Assembly (NCBI RefSeq): GCF_000337575.1
Contig: NZ_AOIM01000038.1
Span: forward strand, 29,807-93,806
Reading direction: 5' to 3'
Length of the DNA stretch: 64,000 nt
Source of the DNA: Natrialba hulunbeirensis JCM 10989
GTDB lineage: Archaea > Halobacteriota > Halobacteria > Halobacteriales > Natrialbaceae
Shown: positions 55,913 through 64,000 of the stretch, piece after piece
Layout of the letters: each line of letters begins with the position of its first letter
How positions within the stretch are numbered: position 1 is the stretch's first letter
Made by a program: the position numbers and the translations under genes
The notes under the pieces: generated by a model
The model's database searches: none
Told to the model about the DNA's origin: nothing
What the model saw: the letters and a program-made list of their open reading frames with translations, nothing else

Positions 55913-57085
55913 ATGCGTATGAGTGGCGTACGCGTCGCCGGAACGGGGTTGACACCGTTCGGAAACGCCCCCGAACGGACGAGCAGAGACCTCTTCGCCG
56001 AAGCGACACAGACCGCGTTCGAAGAGAGCGGCGTTCCACGAGCGGACGTCGAAGCAGTGTTCTACGGAAACTTCATGGGCGAACTGGCAGAACACCAGGG
56101 CCATCAGGGGCCGCTGATGGCCGAAGCCGCTGGCGTCCAGGCACCAGCGACGCGGTACGAATCGGCCTGCGCCTCGAGCGGGATGGCGATCCGCGACGCC
56201 GTCATGCGCGTCCGAAACGGCGAACACGACGTCGTGCTCGTCGGTGGCGCAGAGCGGATGACGAACCTCGGCACCGCCGGCGCGACGGAAGCGCTCGCCA
56301 TCGCCGCCGACGACCTCTGGGAAGTGCGAGCCGGGATGACCTTCCCCGGCGCGTACGCGCTGATGGCCCAGGCGTACTTCGACGAGTTCGGCGGCGGCCG
56401 CGAGGACTTAGCGAACGTCGCGGTCAAGAACCACGATAATGCCCTGACCAACGAGAAAGCCCAGTACCAGACGGCCATCTCCGTCGAGGAGGCGCTCGAC
56501 GCGCCGACCGTCTCGAGTCCCCTCGGGCTCTACGACTCGTGTCCGCTCTCGGACGGCGCGGCGGCGCTCGTCATCACGAGCGAGGAGTACGCCGACGAAC
56601 ACGACCTCGACGCGCCGGTCGCGATCACCGGCACCGGGCAGGGCGGCGACCGGATGGCGCTGCACGACCGCAACCACCTCGCGCGCTCGCCCGCCGCCCG
56701 CGACGCCGGTGCAGAGGCGTACGCGGACGCCGGCGTCGACGCCAGCGACGTGGATCTCGCCGAGGTCCACGACTGCTTTACGATCGCCGAAGTGCTCGCC
56801 ATCGAGGCGCTCGACCTCGCCCAGATCGGCGAGGGAATCTCGGCCGCCCGCGACGGGCGGACGACCGCCGACGGCGATGTCCCGATCAACCTCTCGGGCG
56901 GCCTCAAGGCGAAGGGCCACCCGGTCGGCGCGACCGGCGCGTCACAGATCGCCGAGGTCACGAAGCTACTGGCGGGGACGCATCCGAACAGCGAGCACGT
57001 CGCCGACGCGACGACCGGTCTCGCCCACAACGCGGGTGGAACGGTCGCCAGTGCGACGGTTCACGTACTGGAGGTGATGGAGTAA
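55913..57085 (+). CDS. Thiolase-family protein (SCP-2-thiolase-like)
   Basis: The 390-residue protein has the catalytic Cys in ESACASSGMAIRDA, the EVHDCFTIAE segment and the GGLKAKGHPVGATGAS end, as in non-decarboxylating archaeal thiolases. The adjacent DUF35 protein overlaps its stop (TAATG), a standard pair in archaea with acetyl-CoA acetyltransferase. In the mevalonate route it would condense acetyl-CoA to acetoacetyl-CoA with HMG-CoA synthase, but the synthase is not here. A GTG-free ATG at 55913 is used; ATG 55919 is possible. Confidence 0.88.
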   Translation: MRMSGVRVAGTGLTPFGNAPERTSRDLFAEATQTAFEESGVPRADVEAVFYGNFMGELAEHQGHQGPLMAEAAGVQAPATRYESACASSGMAIRDAVMRVRNGEHDVVLVGGAERMTNLGTAGATEALAIAADDLWEVRAGMTFPGAYALMAQAYFDEFGGGREDLANVAVKNHDNALTNEKAQYQTAISVEEALDAPTVSSPLGLYDSCPLSDGAAALVITSEEYADEHDLDAPVAITGTGQGGDRMALHDRNHLARSPAARDAGAEAYADAGVDASDVDLAEVHDCFTIAEVLAIEALDLAQIGEGISAARDGRTTADGDVPINLSGGLKAKGHPVGATGASQIAEVTKLLAGTHPNSEHVADATTGLAHNAGGTVASATVHVLEVME

Positions 57086-57483
57086 TGAGCAACACAGACA
57101 CAGACACCGTCCGCGACGCCGGCTTCGACGACTGGCTCGACGCCGCCGAAGACGGCGAGGCGTACTACCTCGAGTGTCCCGAGGGCCACACCTCGCTGCC
57201 ACCACGCCGGCTCTGTCCGGAATGTGGCTCGTCGGACCTCTCCGAACAGTCGCTTCCCGACACCGGCGAAATCGCGACGTTCACCGTCACGCACGTTCCG
57301 ACACCCGCATTCGAGGACGACGCACCCTATGCGACCGCCATCGTCGACTTCGGCCCAGTTCGCGTTACCGGACAGATCGTCGACCGAGATCCCGACGACG
57401 TCGAGACCGGTCAGACGGTTGCACTCGAGATCACCCGCTCGGAGACGACGGACGAGCGCGTCATCGGCTTTACGTCGGTCTGA
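57085..57483 (+). CDS. DUF35 OB-fold/zinc-ribbon partner of thiolase
   Basis: The 132-residue protein has a zinc ribbon (ECPEGHTSLPPRRLCPECG) and an OB-fold (IATFTVTHVPTPAFEDDAPY). In archaea DUF35 proteins bridge thiolase and HMG-CoA synthase to channel acetoacetyl-CoA. Overlap with the thiolase gene supports joint function. Confidence 0.92.
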   Translation: MSNTDTDTVRDAGFDDWLDAAEDGEAYYLECPEGHTSLPPRRLCPECGSSDLSEQSLPDTGEIATFTVTHVPTPAFEDDAPYATAIVDFGPVRVTGQIVDRDPDDVETGQTVALEITRSETTDERVIGFTSV

Positions 57484-57603
57484 TTCGAAGACTCGGTTCG
57501 AGTCGTCCCCAGTACCGACGGCGATTCAGCCACACCGGCCCGAGACGGTGCGTACGAAGGCAGACGACTTTTTCCTGCAGCCCTCGCTAACACGGTCGTT
57601 CAC

Positions 57604-58458
57604 ATGGCCAATCTCCACGAGCAGACCCAGGACCACATTGACCCTCTCGACCTCCGATTCGACGCCGACGAACTCGAGGCGCAGGTCGATCACCTCACCC
57701 AGTTCGTTCGCAACCGTGTCGACGCCGCAGACGCTGACGGGGCCGAAATCGCCCTCTCCGGTGGTATCGACAGCACGACGATGGCGTACCTTGCCGTCGA
57801 GGCACTCGGTGCCGACAACGTCCACGCGATCACGCTCCCGAAGGCAGTCAACGAAGACGCGAACATGAGCGACGCCGAGCGGGTCGCAGAGGAGCTCGGT
57901 GTCGAGTACGACGTGATCGAGATCGACCCGATCATGGACCAGGTACTCGCGCTCGCCGACGCCGAAAACCAGAACAAATCGGAAGATCGGTGGGAAGGTC
58001 GGTACGTGGGCAACACGAGCGCTCGCGTGCGGATGACGATCACGTACCTGATCGCCAACCGCGAGAACCGCGTCGTGCTCGGGACCGGCAACCGCGCCGA
58101 ACTCGCGACGGGGTACGTGACGAAGTACGGCGACGGCGGTGTCGACTGCAATCCGCTTGGGAATCTCTACAAACAACAGGTGCGACAGGTCGCGGCTCAC
58201 CTCGGGGCCTCCGAGGAGGTCGTCCAGAAGACGCCAACCGGCGGCATGGTCGACTACGAGAGCGACGAGGAGGAACTCGGCCTCGATTACGACACGCTGG
58301 ATGCGGTGCTCGCGCTCTCGGTCGACGGCAACCTGCCGAAGTCGGTCGTCGCCAGACTTACCGACACGACGGTCGAGGACGTCGCACACGTCGAAACGAT
58401 GCACGAGAAGAGCGAACACAAACGGACGCCGCCGGCTGTTCCACAGCCACTCTTTTAG
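57604..58458 (+). CDS. nadE: NAD+ synthase
   Basis: The 284-residue enzyme amidates deamido-NAD with ammonia and ATP. The PP-loop is ALSGGIDSTTMAYL; the GTGNRAELATGYVTKYGDGG and CNPLGNLYKQQVRQVA segments are characteristic. It is ammonia-dependent, having no glutaminase domain, and its C-tail is charged and slightly long. It is not part of an evident operon. Confidence 0.95.
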   Translation: MANLHEQTQDHIDPLDLRFDADELEAQVDHLTQFVRNRVDAADADGAEIALSGGIDSTTMAYLAVEALGADNVHAITLPKAVNEDANMSDAERVAEELGVEYDVIEIDPIMDQVLALADAENQNKSEDRWEGRYVGNTSARVRMTITYLIANRENRVVLGTGNRAELATGYVTKYGDGGVDCNPLGNLYKQQVRQVAAHLGASEEVVQKTPTGGMVDYESDEEELGLDYDTLDAVLALSVDGNLPKSVVARLTDTTVEDVAHVETMHEKSEHKRTPPAVPQPLF

Positions 58459-58470
58459 GGAGGGACCTGG

Positions 58471-59493
58471 CTACCTGTCGCCCATATCGAGATCCGCATC
58501 GTCAGCCCCGCCCTCGAGTAGCTCCGCCGTGAGATACGCGACGAACTCGTCGGGATGTTCGGCGTGGGGCAACTGCGTCGCGTAATCGATGGCGACCAGA
58601 TCGAGATCTGCCGCTTCGGCCAGGTCCCGGCCGTCGCGCAGCGGGACGAGTTCGGCATCGCGGCCCCAGATGAGCGTCGTCGGCACGTCGAGTGCGGCGA
58701 GTTCGGTCGCGAGGTCGAACTCGTCGACGGTGTGATCGGCGTCGTGCTCCTCTCCGGACGCGTCGCCCTCAGCGCCGGCTCCTGGATCGAGCATCCCCGC
58801 CGCAAACGACGCCGGCGCATACCGCGCACCCGGTTGGTGGGCGCTGCGCCAGGCGTACTCGATCTCGGAGTCGTCGATCCGGTCGGGGTCGTAGTAGCCG
58901 TCTCGGTCGTAGAAGTACCGGATCGAGGGCTTGCTCGCGAGCAGGTTGAACAGCGTCGTCCCGACGACGGGGGCGCGGAGCAGGCGCTGGACCCAGGGTC
59001 GCGTCGCGCCGGTGTCGTCGGTCGGGCAGATCAGGACGAGTTCCGAGATGTCCGCCTCGTCGGCGGCCTGGACGGCGAACGAGCCGGTGAGCGAGGAGGC
59101 GACGACGATCGGTTCGTCGGTGACGTCGTCCGCAAAGTCGCGGATACACTCAGCGTAGAGCGTCGGCGAGTAGACCAGTGGCGGCCGGTCCGTGCGGCCG
59201 AAGCCGGGGAGGTCGACGGCGTAGACGTGGTAGTCCTCCGCGAGCCGTTCGAAGATGGCTGCGAACTCGTGGCTGCTCGCGCCGGCGTGGAGGCCGTGAC
59301 AGAGCAGCATATCGGGGTCGTTGGGGTCACCGGCGACGGTGTAGGCGATTTCGATGCCACGCCAGCGGTGGGTCCGTTCGACGCCAGTAAGAGGGTTCTC
59401 GAGGTCGCCAGCGCGGCGTGTAAGGAGGCGGTTGCCGACGATGGCCGCGCCGACGGTTCCGAGGGCGGTACCGAGGACTGTTCGGGCTTTCAT
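58471..59493 (-). CDS. Alpha/beta hydrolase
   Basis: The 340-residue protein has the alpha/beta hydrolase oxyanion region (LLCHGLHAGASSHEFAAIFE) and the nucleophile strand VVASSLTGSF. It carries GRDAELVPLRDGRDLAEA before the final His region (PHAEHPDEFVAYL). The usual GxSxG is altered: the Ser is followed by Leu-Thr-Gly, so activity may be unusual. A possible N-terminal membrane helix lies at residues 8-22. Substrate unknown. Confidence 0.8.
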   Translation of the reverse strand: MKARTVLGTALGTVGAAIVGNRLLTRRAGDLENPLTGVERTHRWRGIEIAYTVAGDPNDPDMLLCHGLHAGASSHEFAAIFERLAEDYHVYAVDLPGFGRTDRPPLVYSPTLYAECIRDFADDVTDEPIVVASSLTGSFAVQAADEADISELVLICPTDDTGATRPWVQRLLRAPVVGTTLFNLLASKPSIRYFYDRDGYYDPDRIDDSEIEYAWRSAHQPGARYAPASFAAGMLDPGAGAEGDASGEEHDADHTVDEFDLATELAALDVPTTLIWGRDAELVPLRDGRDLAEAADLDLVAIDYATQLPHAEHPDEFVAYLTAELLEGGADDADLDMGDR

Positions 59494-59668
59494 ACGAGAG
59501 GGGTACGGTGGGAACGCTCTTAGAACTGGGGTTGTCTCGCACTAGGATCACTATTACGGTTGTTTCTGATAACTATTAAGGGAGACTGATATGAATTCTA
59601 ATAAAATGAGGCGCTGGACTGGTACCCACTGCCGGGAATCCACGACCGTCAACGTGGTGAGTCGGTAG

Positions 59669-60970
59669 ATGGGACGGAAGCGGACACGCAAACGAGCATC
59701 GAAGTCGACCGACACTGACGAGTCGTCAGAATCACAGACGAAGCGTCGCTCTTCGAGTTCGACTCGATCGAAGAAAGGCGGCCCACTGACCGGAACCGCG
59801 GTAGTCGATCAGAGTCTTGGCGACGATATCAACGCCCTGACCGGCCAACCTGAAGGATTCGACGCGATGGCCGGGTCGAACACACCGGACTTCGAGCCGC
59901 TACTTACCGGTGCCGACGCACAGATTCAGCGTGCACTCGAGGGCACCGACACGACACAGGACGAGGTTCCCGATACTGTCCTCGACGTCCTAGGCGAGGG
60001 TGGTCGCCTTCTTGAGCAGCCAATTCAGCGTGCACTCGAGGAGCGCATGGACGCGGACTTCTCGAATGTCCGTGTTCATACTGGTGCGAAAGCCGCCGAA
60101 GCGGCCGACGCGATCGACGCGAAAGCGTTCACCTGTGGGAACGATATCGTGTTCAATTCGGGCGAGTACGATACCGAGAGTCCGAAAGGTCAGCATCTGT
60201 TGGCCCACGAGCTGGCGCACGTCAACCAACAGAACGGCGGTGCACCCATCTCGATGATGCCCAAGGAGGGCGCTGATCTCGAGATTGATCCAGATCCACA
60301 GTTAGAGCGCGAGGCCGACAAAGAAGCCCAACGAGTGATGAAGGGAGCTGAACTCGGGCTTGAGAGTCTCGCCGATACCAATGTCCACGTACAACGGACT
60401 CCAAAATCGGTTAAATCCCTCAAGGAACTCTCGGAATTATTCGATGTTCAAGAGTATATCGACGACGACACTGAACTCGTCGGTGACGATGGCACTATCG
60501 ATTCCGCAGCAGGACGAACAGTGACCGAAAATATGCGAAAGCAGATCGACGGGTTACCAGAACGAGACAATACGAACCCACCGTATTCCATCAAGCAAAA
60601 CGTCACATTTGCTATCCTCCGTTTGAATGAATCGACGTTGACAGTAGCCGTTGCGAGCGGAAAACGCCGATCAAACGAGGACGAAGAGCAGAATCCGTTA
60701 TTACCGGGGCCCTACAAAAACGAACGCCACTACGACCATCGCAGCAATGACAATAGTATGAACCCTGCCGCAATGTGGTGTACCGAACCCAAACTCCTCG
60801 AACACGTGGCTCAAGAGTATGATCCTGAAACAACCGAAGGAGAAATCCTCCTCTTTACTGAACGTCCTCCCTGTGATGCGGGTTGTGAGAAACTCATCGA
60901 GCTATTCGAGTCCGAATATCCTGGTGTCAACGTGAACGTGAGTTATGATCCAGATATGGAGGGTAACTAA
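59669..60970 (+). CDS. eCIS-type DUF4157 protein with C-terminal deaminase toxin domain
   Basis: The 433-residue protein has a basic Ser/Thr-rich start, then a DUF4157 domain (about 113-192). QPIQRALEERM, FSNVRVHTG and metallopeptidase-like HELAH (H180, E181, H184) are seen, and a VQRTPK linker near 241. DUF4157 marks cargo of extracellular contractile injection systems. The last 180 residues carry a deaminase-type zinc pattern: C371-T-E373, 27 residues, P401-C402, three residues, C406, matching [HC]xE...PCx(2-4)C. GC falls from about 62% to 52% on sampled lines towards the C-terminal part, as expected for a swapped toxin tip. No injection-apparatus genes are present here. Confidence 0.78.
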   Translation: MGRKRTRKRASKSTDTDESSESQTKRRSSSSTRSKKGGPLTGTAVVDQSLGDDINALTGQPEGFDAMAGSNTPDFEPLLTGADAQIQRALEGTDTTQDEVPDTVLDVLGEGGRLLEQPIQRALEERMDADFSNVRVHTGAKAAEAADAIDAKAFTCGNDIVFNSGEYDTESPKGQHLLAHELAHVNQQNGGAPISMMPKEGADLEIDPDPQLEREADKEAQRVMKGAELGLESLADTNVHVQRTPKSVKSLKELSELFDVQEYIDDDTELVGDDGTIDSAAGRTVTENMRKQIDGLPERDNTNPPYSIKQNVTFAILRLNESTLTVAVASGKRRSNEDEEQNPLLPGPYKNERHYDHRSNDNSMNPAAMWCTEPKLLEHVAQEYDPETTEGEILLFTERPPCDAGCEKLIELFESEYPGVNVNVSYDPDMEGN

Positions 60971-60971
60971 G

Positions 60972-61442
60972 ATGTCAGAAGGGACAAACGAAGTCGGTGA
61001 ACGAGCGCTGGAATTGCTGGTCGAGTACGGCTATGGACCGAAAACAGAAATTGAAGGCTGTACTGAGGAGGAAATCGCACACCTGGAAGATGAATTCGGC
61101 GTTGAACTCCCAGCGGCGTACAAATCTTGTATGCGATACATCGGAAACGGAACCAATGGATTTCTTCGAGGGAGTGAATTCACTTATCCCGCCCCGAAGT
61201 ATCAGCGGGAATTCGCCGAAGACTGCATCAATCGGTGGGACGAACTCGACTTCTCACTCGAGGAAACCGATTTCGTCTTTCGTGGTCTACAGGGGTCTTC
61301 TTTCTGGTTTTTCAACACCGAAGAAGGGGAAAATCCACCGGTTTATCTCTACATGGAGGATACGAAACCAGAACTAGTTGCCGATACGTTCTCCGAGTGG
61401 TTGTTTAGCGAAATCAAAGCCAAAGGGGAGAAGCACAACTGA
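60972..61442 (+). CDS. SMI1/KNR4 (SUKH) family immunity protein
   Basis: The 156-residue protein starts 1 nt after the toxin stop. It shows the SUKH core EEEIAHLEDEFGVELPAAYKSCM, then YIGNGTNGFLRG and a late W-rich strand (LQGSSFWFFNTEEGENP). SUKH proteins bind and neutralise nuclease and deaminase toxins. Tight coupling and lower GC (about 48% on one sampled line) tie it to the toxin tip. The family is established; direct binding to this toxin is inferred. Confidence 0.82.
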   Translation: MSEGTNEVGERALELLVEYGYGPKTEIEGCTEEEIAHLEDEFGVELPAAYKSCMRYIGNGTNGFLRGSEFTYPAPKYQREFAEDCINRWDELDFSLEETDFVFRGLQGSSFWFFNTEEGENPPVYLYMEDTKPELVADTFSEWLFSEIKAKGEKHN

Positions 61443-61824
61443 CGTCGTCCGTTGACCGGAGTGCTATAACGCTCTACCACGACTCGACGGAGAGAAATCG
61501 TGCGCGCAACCCAGCGGTGATGATCTGCACATAACTATCTGGGACACAGACGTTGGTTGTAGCCGCGTCTTCCTGACGTACTCTCGAGAGCAGCGACACT
61601 ATACGGACCGATTCGTCCGCCCCAACGAATGAATCGGAACCACACGGAAGCGAAGTCCACCAAGTCCGAACAATCGATGCGAGACCTCTCCCTACGAACC
61701 AACATCGTCTTCCACTTTACGCCCGGCAGTGGTCACACTCAATCGGATGCGCGATGCATCCATCCAGCGTCTTTACCGCTCGAGCACGAGACAACATAGG
61801 AAGCTACAGTTTCAGAGCAGGCTA
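61443..61824. other. 382-bp gap after the immunity gene
   Basis: No gene is certain. One frame without ATG (61456-61632) reads 58 residues including LDGEKSCAQPSGDDLHITIW. It is followed by a 56-residue ATG frame (61629-61799) with VFHFTPGSGHTQSD; the two overlap by ATGA. They could be remains of another tip or immunity unit, or chance. Nothing else (tRNA, repeat) is visible. Confidence 0.4.
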
Positions 61825-62949
61825 CTACGAGTCGAACTCCGCCTGCACAGCCTCGATATCCGCCTCCGAGAGGCAGTCCGCAACCGGCGTCAGCACGTCA
61901 TTCGCGATCGCGTACGGATCGGTCTCGCCCGTCCGAACCGCCTCGGCTAACTCGTCGACGCCGCCGGCGGACTCGAGTTCATCCTCGAGCAGGGCGTTGA
62001 CGTCTTCGCGAAGGAGGGTCCGGATCTCCTCGGCGTAGCGCTGGCGGACTTTTTCGGCGTGGGTGCCGGAGTCGACGAGGAACGACTTGTGGGCGGCGAG
62101 TTCGTCGATGAAGGTGTCGACGCCGGTGCCTTTTGTGGCGACGGTTTCGACGATAGGGGGCATCCAATCGTCGAGGTCGTTGGCGTCGTCTGGGGAGCCG
62201 TTGTCGTTGTCGCTGTCGCTGCCGTTGTTGCCATCGCTGCTCGCTCCCGTACCGGCCATTGCATCTGCGCCGTGGTGGCCAGCCCCGCCGAAGCCAACGT
62301 CCGCTCCGATATGAAGCATCTCTTGAAGCTCCTGGACAGTCCGGTCCGCGCCGTCACGGTCGGCCTTGTTCACCACGAACACGTCCGCGATTTCGAGAAT
62401 GCCGGCCTTCAGCGTCTGGACGGAGTCGCCCGACCCCGGCGGGACGAGCACGGCGACGGTGTCCGCCGTGCGGACGATGTCGACTTCGTTCTGGCCTGCG
62501 CCGACGGTCTCGATGATGATCTTATCCTTGCCGAAGGCGTCCATCGCCTTGACCGCGTCCGCCGTCGCCGTCGAGAGCCCGCCGAGCGTGCCGCGTGCGC
62601 TCATCGACCGGACGAAGACGTCCATATCACCGATCGTCGAGGCCATCCGAATACGGTCTCCGAGGACGGCCCCGCCCGTGAAGGGAGAGGAGGGGTCGAT
62701 CGCGATGATGCCGACCGTCTCGCCGCGCTCGCGGTAGGTTTCGGCGAGTTTGTCGACCAGCGTCGACTTGCCCGCGCCGGGGCTGCCGGTGATCCCGATC
62801 ACGTCGGCGTTACCCGTGTGCGCGTAGAGTTCGGATACCAGATCGCGATAGCCTGGCGCACGGTTTTCGATCTTCGAGATGATTCGGGCGAGCGCGCGGT
62901 GGTGCCCCTCGAGGAGGGCGTCCAGGAGGTCCTGATCGTCGGCGTTCAT
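61825..62949 (-). CDS. meaB: MeaB-type GTPase, chaperone of methylmalonyl-CoA mutase
   Basis: The 374-residue GTPase has Walker A ITGSPGAGKSTLVDK (GSPGAGKS at 55-62), IDPSSPFTGGAVLGDRIRM and ETVGAGQNEVDIV. It loads and protects cobalamin in methylmalonyl-CoA mutase. A Gly/Asn/Ser/Asp-rich insertion (about 250-280) is specific to this organism's group. The mutase small subunit gene overlaps its start by 4 nt. Confidence 0.95.
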   Translation of the reverse strand: MNADDQDLLDALLEGHHRALARIISKIENRAPGYRDLVSELYAHTGNADVIGITGSPGAGKSTLVDKLAETYRERGETVGIIAIDPSSPFTGGAVLGDRIRMASTIGDMDVFVRSMSARGTLGGLSTATADAVKAMDAFGKDKIIIETVGAGQNEVDIVRTADTVAVLVPPGSGDSVQTLKAGILEIADVFVVNKADRDGADRTVQELQEMLHIGADVGFGGAGHHGADAMAGTGASSDGNNGSDSDNDNGSPDDANDLDDWMPPIVETVATKGTGVDTFIDELAAHKSFLVDSGTHAEKVRQRYAEEIRTLLREDVNALLEDELESAGGVDELAEAVRTGETDPYAIANDVLTPVADCLSEADIEAVQAEFDS

Positions 62950-63404
62950 CGCTCGGGTGCGTTCTCGCGGACGAACTCGATGGTCTCTTCGATCGAGGTG
63001 CCGGGGCCGAAAATGGCGGCGACGCCCTCTTCTTTGAGTTCCGGCCGGTCTTCCTCGGGGATGACGCCGCCGACGAGGACGAGGGTGTCCTCGCGTGCGC
63101 CGTACTCCTCGAGTCCGTCCATGATCTTCGGAACGAGGGTGTCGTGTGCGCCCGAGAGGATCGAAATGCCGAGAACGTCGACGTCCTCCTGGACTGCAGC
63201 CTGGACGATCTCGTCGGGGGCCTTGTGCAGCCCCGAGTAGATGACCTCGAAGCCGGCGTCGCGGAACGCCCGCGAGATGACGTGTGCGCCGCGGTCGTGG
63301 CCGTCAAGGCCCACTTTGGCGACGAGACAGCGGATCGACCGTCCCTCGCCTTGACCGTGCGATTGTGGCTGTGACTGCGACTCCTCGTCCTGTTCGCTGC
63401 TCAT
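62946..63404 (-). CDS. mcmA2: Methylmalonyl-CoA mutase B12-binding subunit
   Basis: The 152-residue subunit has the cobalamin loop D34-G-H36-D-R-G39 (KVGLDGHDRGAHVISRAF), then SGAHDTLVPKIMD and LVGGVIPEED. It is the stand-alone C-terminal B12 domain that pairs with a large catalytic subunit not in this window. ATG 63404 starts the family after a Gln/Ser-rich tail. It forms an operon with meaB. Confidence 0.95.
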   Translation of the reverse strand: MSSEQDEESQSQPQSHGQGEGRSIRCLVAKVGLDGHDRGAHVISRAFRDAGFEVIYSGLHKAPDEIVQAAVQEDVDVLGISILSGAHDTLVPKIMDGLEEYGAREDTLVLVGGVIPEEDRPELKEEGVAAIFGPGTSIEETIEFVRENAPER

Positions 63405-63528
63405 ACCCGTCCCTTCCGTGGCCGCATGTTTGACTTTAACGGAAGTTTCTGGAGGTTGTGTGATCGTCGTGAGTTTGACTCGTGGCAAAAAATAGTCGTC
63501 AGGTTTCGGTCGCTGTGCGACTGCGGAC

Positions 63529-64000
63529 TCAGGCGGGAGCAGCGCCCGGCTGATTCGCGTTCGGTCCAGCGACGTCGGCCACGTCGTGTGCGATACTGGC
63601 GTCACCGTCGCCAGCAGCCTCGATCGTGATCGTCGTCGACTCGACCTCGTCAGCCGAGATACCGTGTTCGTACTCGCCCGGCCCATCGTCTGCCGGGATT
63701 TCGTAGGTGAACTCGATCGTCGCCGACTCGCCGCCCTCGAGTGTGACCGTTTCGGCCAGTTCGGGCTGGGTGTCGATGACGTCGGGTCCGAAGTCGGTGC
63801 CCGGCGGGAAGTAGAACACCGTTCGGGTGTCTTCCTGCTCGCCGGTGTTGGTGACTGTCGCGTTGACGGTGATCTCCTCGCCCTGCTCGGCGCTGTCGGG
63901 TGCTGCGAGGCCGTCGACCTCGAAGTAGGTGCCGAGCGTGAGGTTCGCGGTCGTCGTCTCGCCGGTTTCGACCTCGACGAACTCGATGTTCGAGTCATCG
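63529..64000 (-). CDS. CARDB/Ig-like secreted protein, N-terminus off window
   Basis: The frame remains open to 64000, so the start lies outside. At least 156 residues are seen. Two beta-sandwich segments resemble CARDB domains (AAPDSAEQGEEITVNATVTN, and ESATIEFTYEIPADDGPGEY). The strands bear many Thr and Glu, typical of haloarchaeal surface proteins. It may bind cell-surface or extracellular ligands. No C-terminal anchor is visible. Confidence 0.7.
   Translation of the reverse strand, partial: DDSNIEFVEVETGETTTANLTLGTYFEVDGLAAPDSAEQGEEITVNATVTNTGEQEDTRTVFYFPPGTDFGPDVIDTQPELAETVTLEGGESATIEFTYEIPADDGPGEYEHGISADEVESTTITIEAAGDGDASIAHDVADVAGPNANQPGAAPA

Overview
The window is haloarchaeal DNA. 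GC is high, the proteins are strongly acidic, and it encodes archaeal translation genes (EF-1 alpha, S10, S27e, L44e, aIF2 alpha, Nop10), Tat-exported lipoproteins and leaderless-type promoters. An alkaliphilic or neutrophilic member of the Natrialbales would fit the gene content, but that placement is inference.

Region 1 (1 to about 12.35 kb) looks like an integrated pleolipovirus-like element that runs off the left edge. A rightward structural block encodes a four-helix membrane protein, a Tat-exported spike with a C-terminal coiled coil and anchor, two further membrane proteins, a small coiled-coil protein and a P-loop ATPase. A Hjc-like nuclease and an AT-rich accessory stretch follow, with a membrane-bound winged-helix regulator and a low-GC membrane protein. 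A leftward chain of overlapping genes ends in a large winged-helix replication-type protein. The element stops at the 3' end of tRNA-Ala(CGC). No integrase is visible.

Region 2 (12.5 to 28.4 kb) is chromosomal housekeeping: rhomboid protease, S10/EF-1 alpha, an ACT protein with homoserine dehydrogenase, NifU-type scaffold, ROK sugar kinase, stress protein, SDR, geranylgeranyl-reductase-like flavoprotein, the L44e-S27e-aIF2 alpha-Nop10-PAC2 operon, GtrA protein and initiator tRNA-Met. A 20-bp copy of that tRNA's 3' end lies 140 bp downstream.

Region 3 (28.6 to 43.5 kb) holds two complete five-gene oligopeptide/dipeptide ABC transporter operons back to back around a 512-bp control region with palindromes.

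Region 4 (43.5 to 59.5 kb) is mixed metabolism: HGPRT, CoaBC, TrkA, a cupredoxin-PQQ sugar dehydrogenase fusion, M42 peptidase, thiolase with DUF35 partner, NAD synthase and hydrolases.

Region 5 (59.6 to 61.5 kb) is the most unusual part. A DUF4157 (eCIS-type) protein carries a C-terminal deaminase-like toxin domain, and 1 nt downstream lies a SMI1/KNR4 (SUKH) immunity-type gene. This is an archaeal effector-immunity pair in a lower-GC islet.

Region 6 (61.8 to 64 kb) has MeaB and the B12-binding methylmalonyl-CoA mutase subunit, then a partial CARDB-like secreted protein cut by the right edge. Coordinates and motifs were read directly; family names come from recognition and no database search was run.
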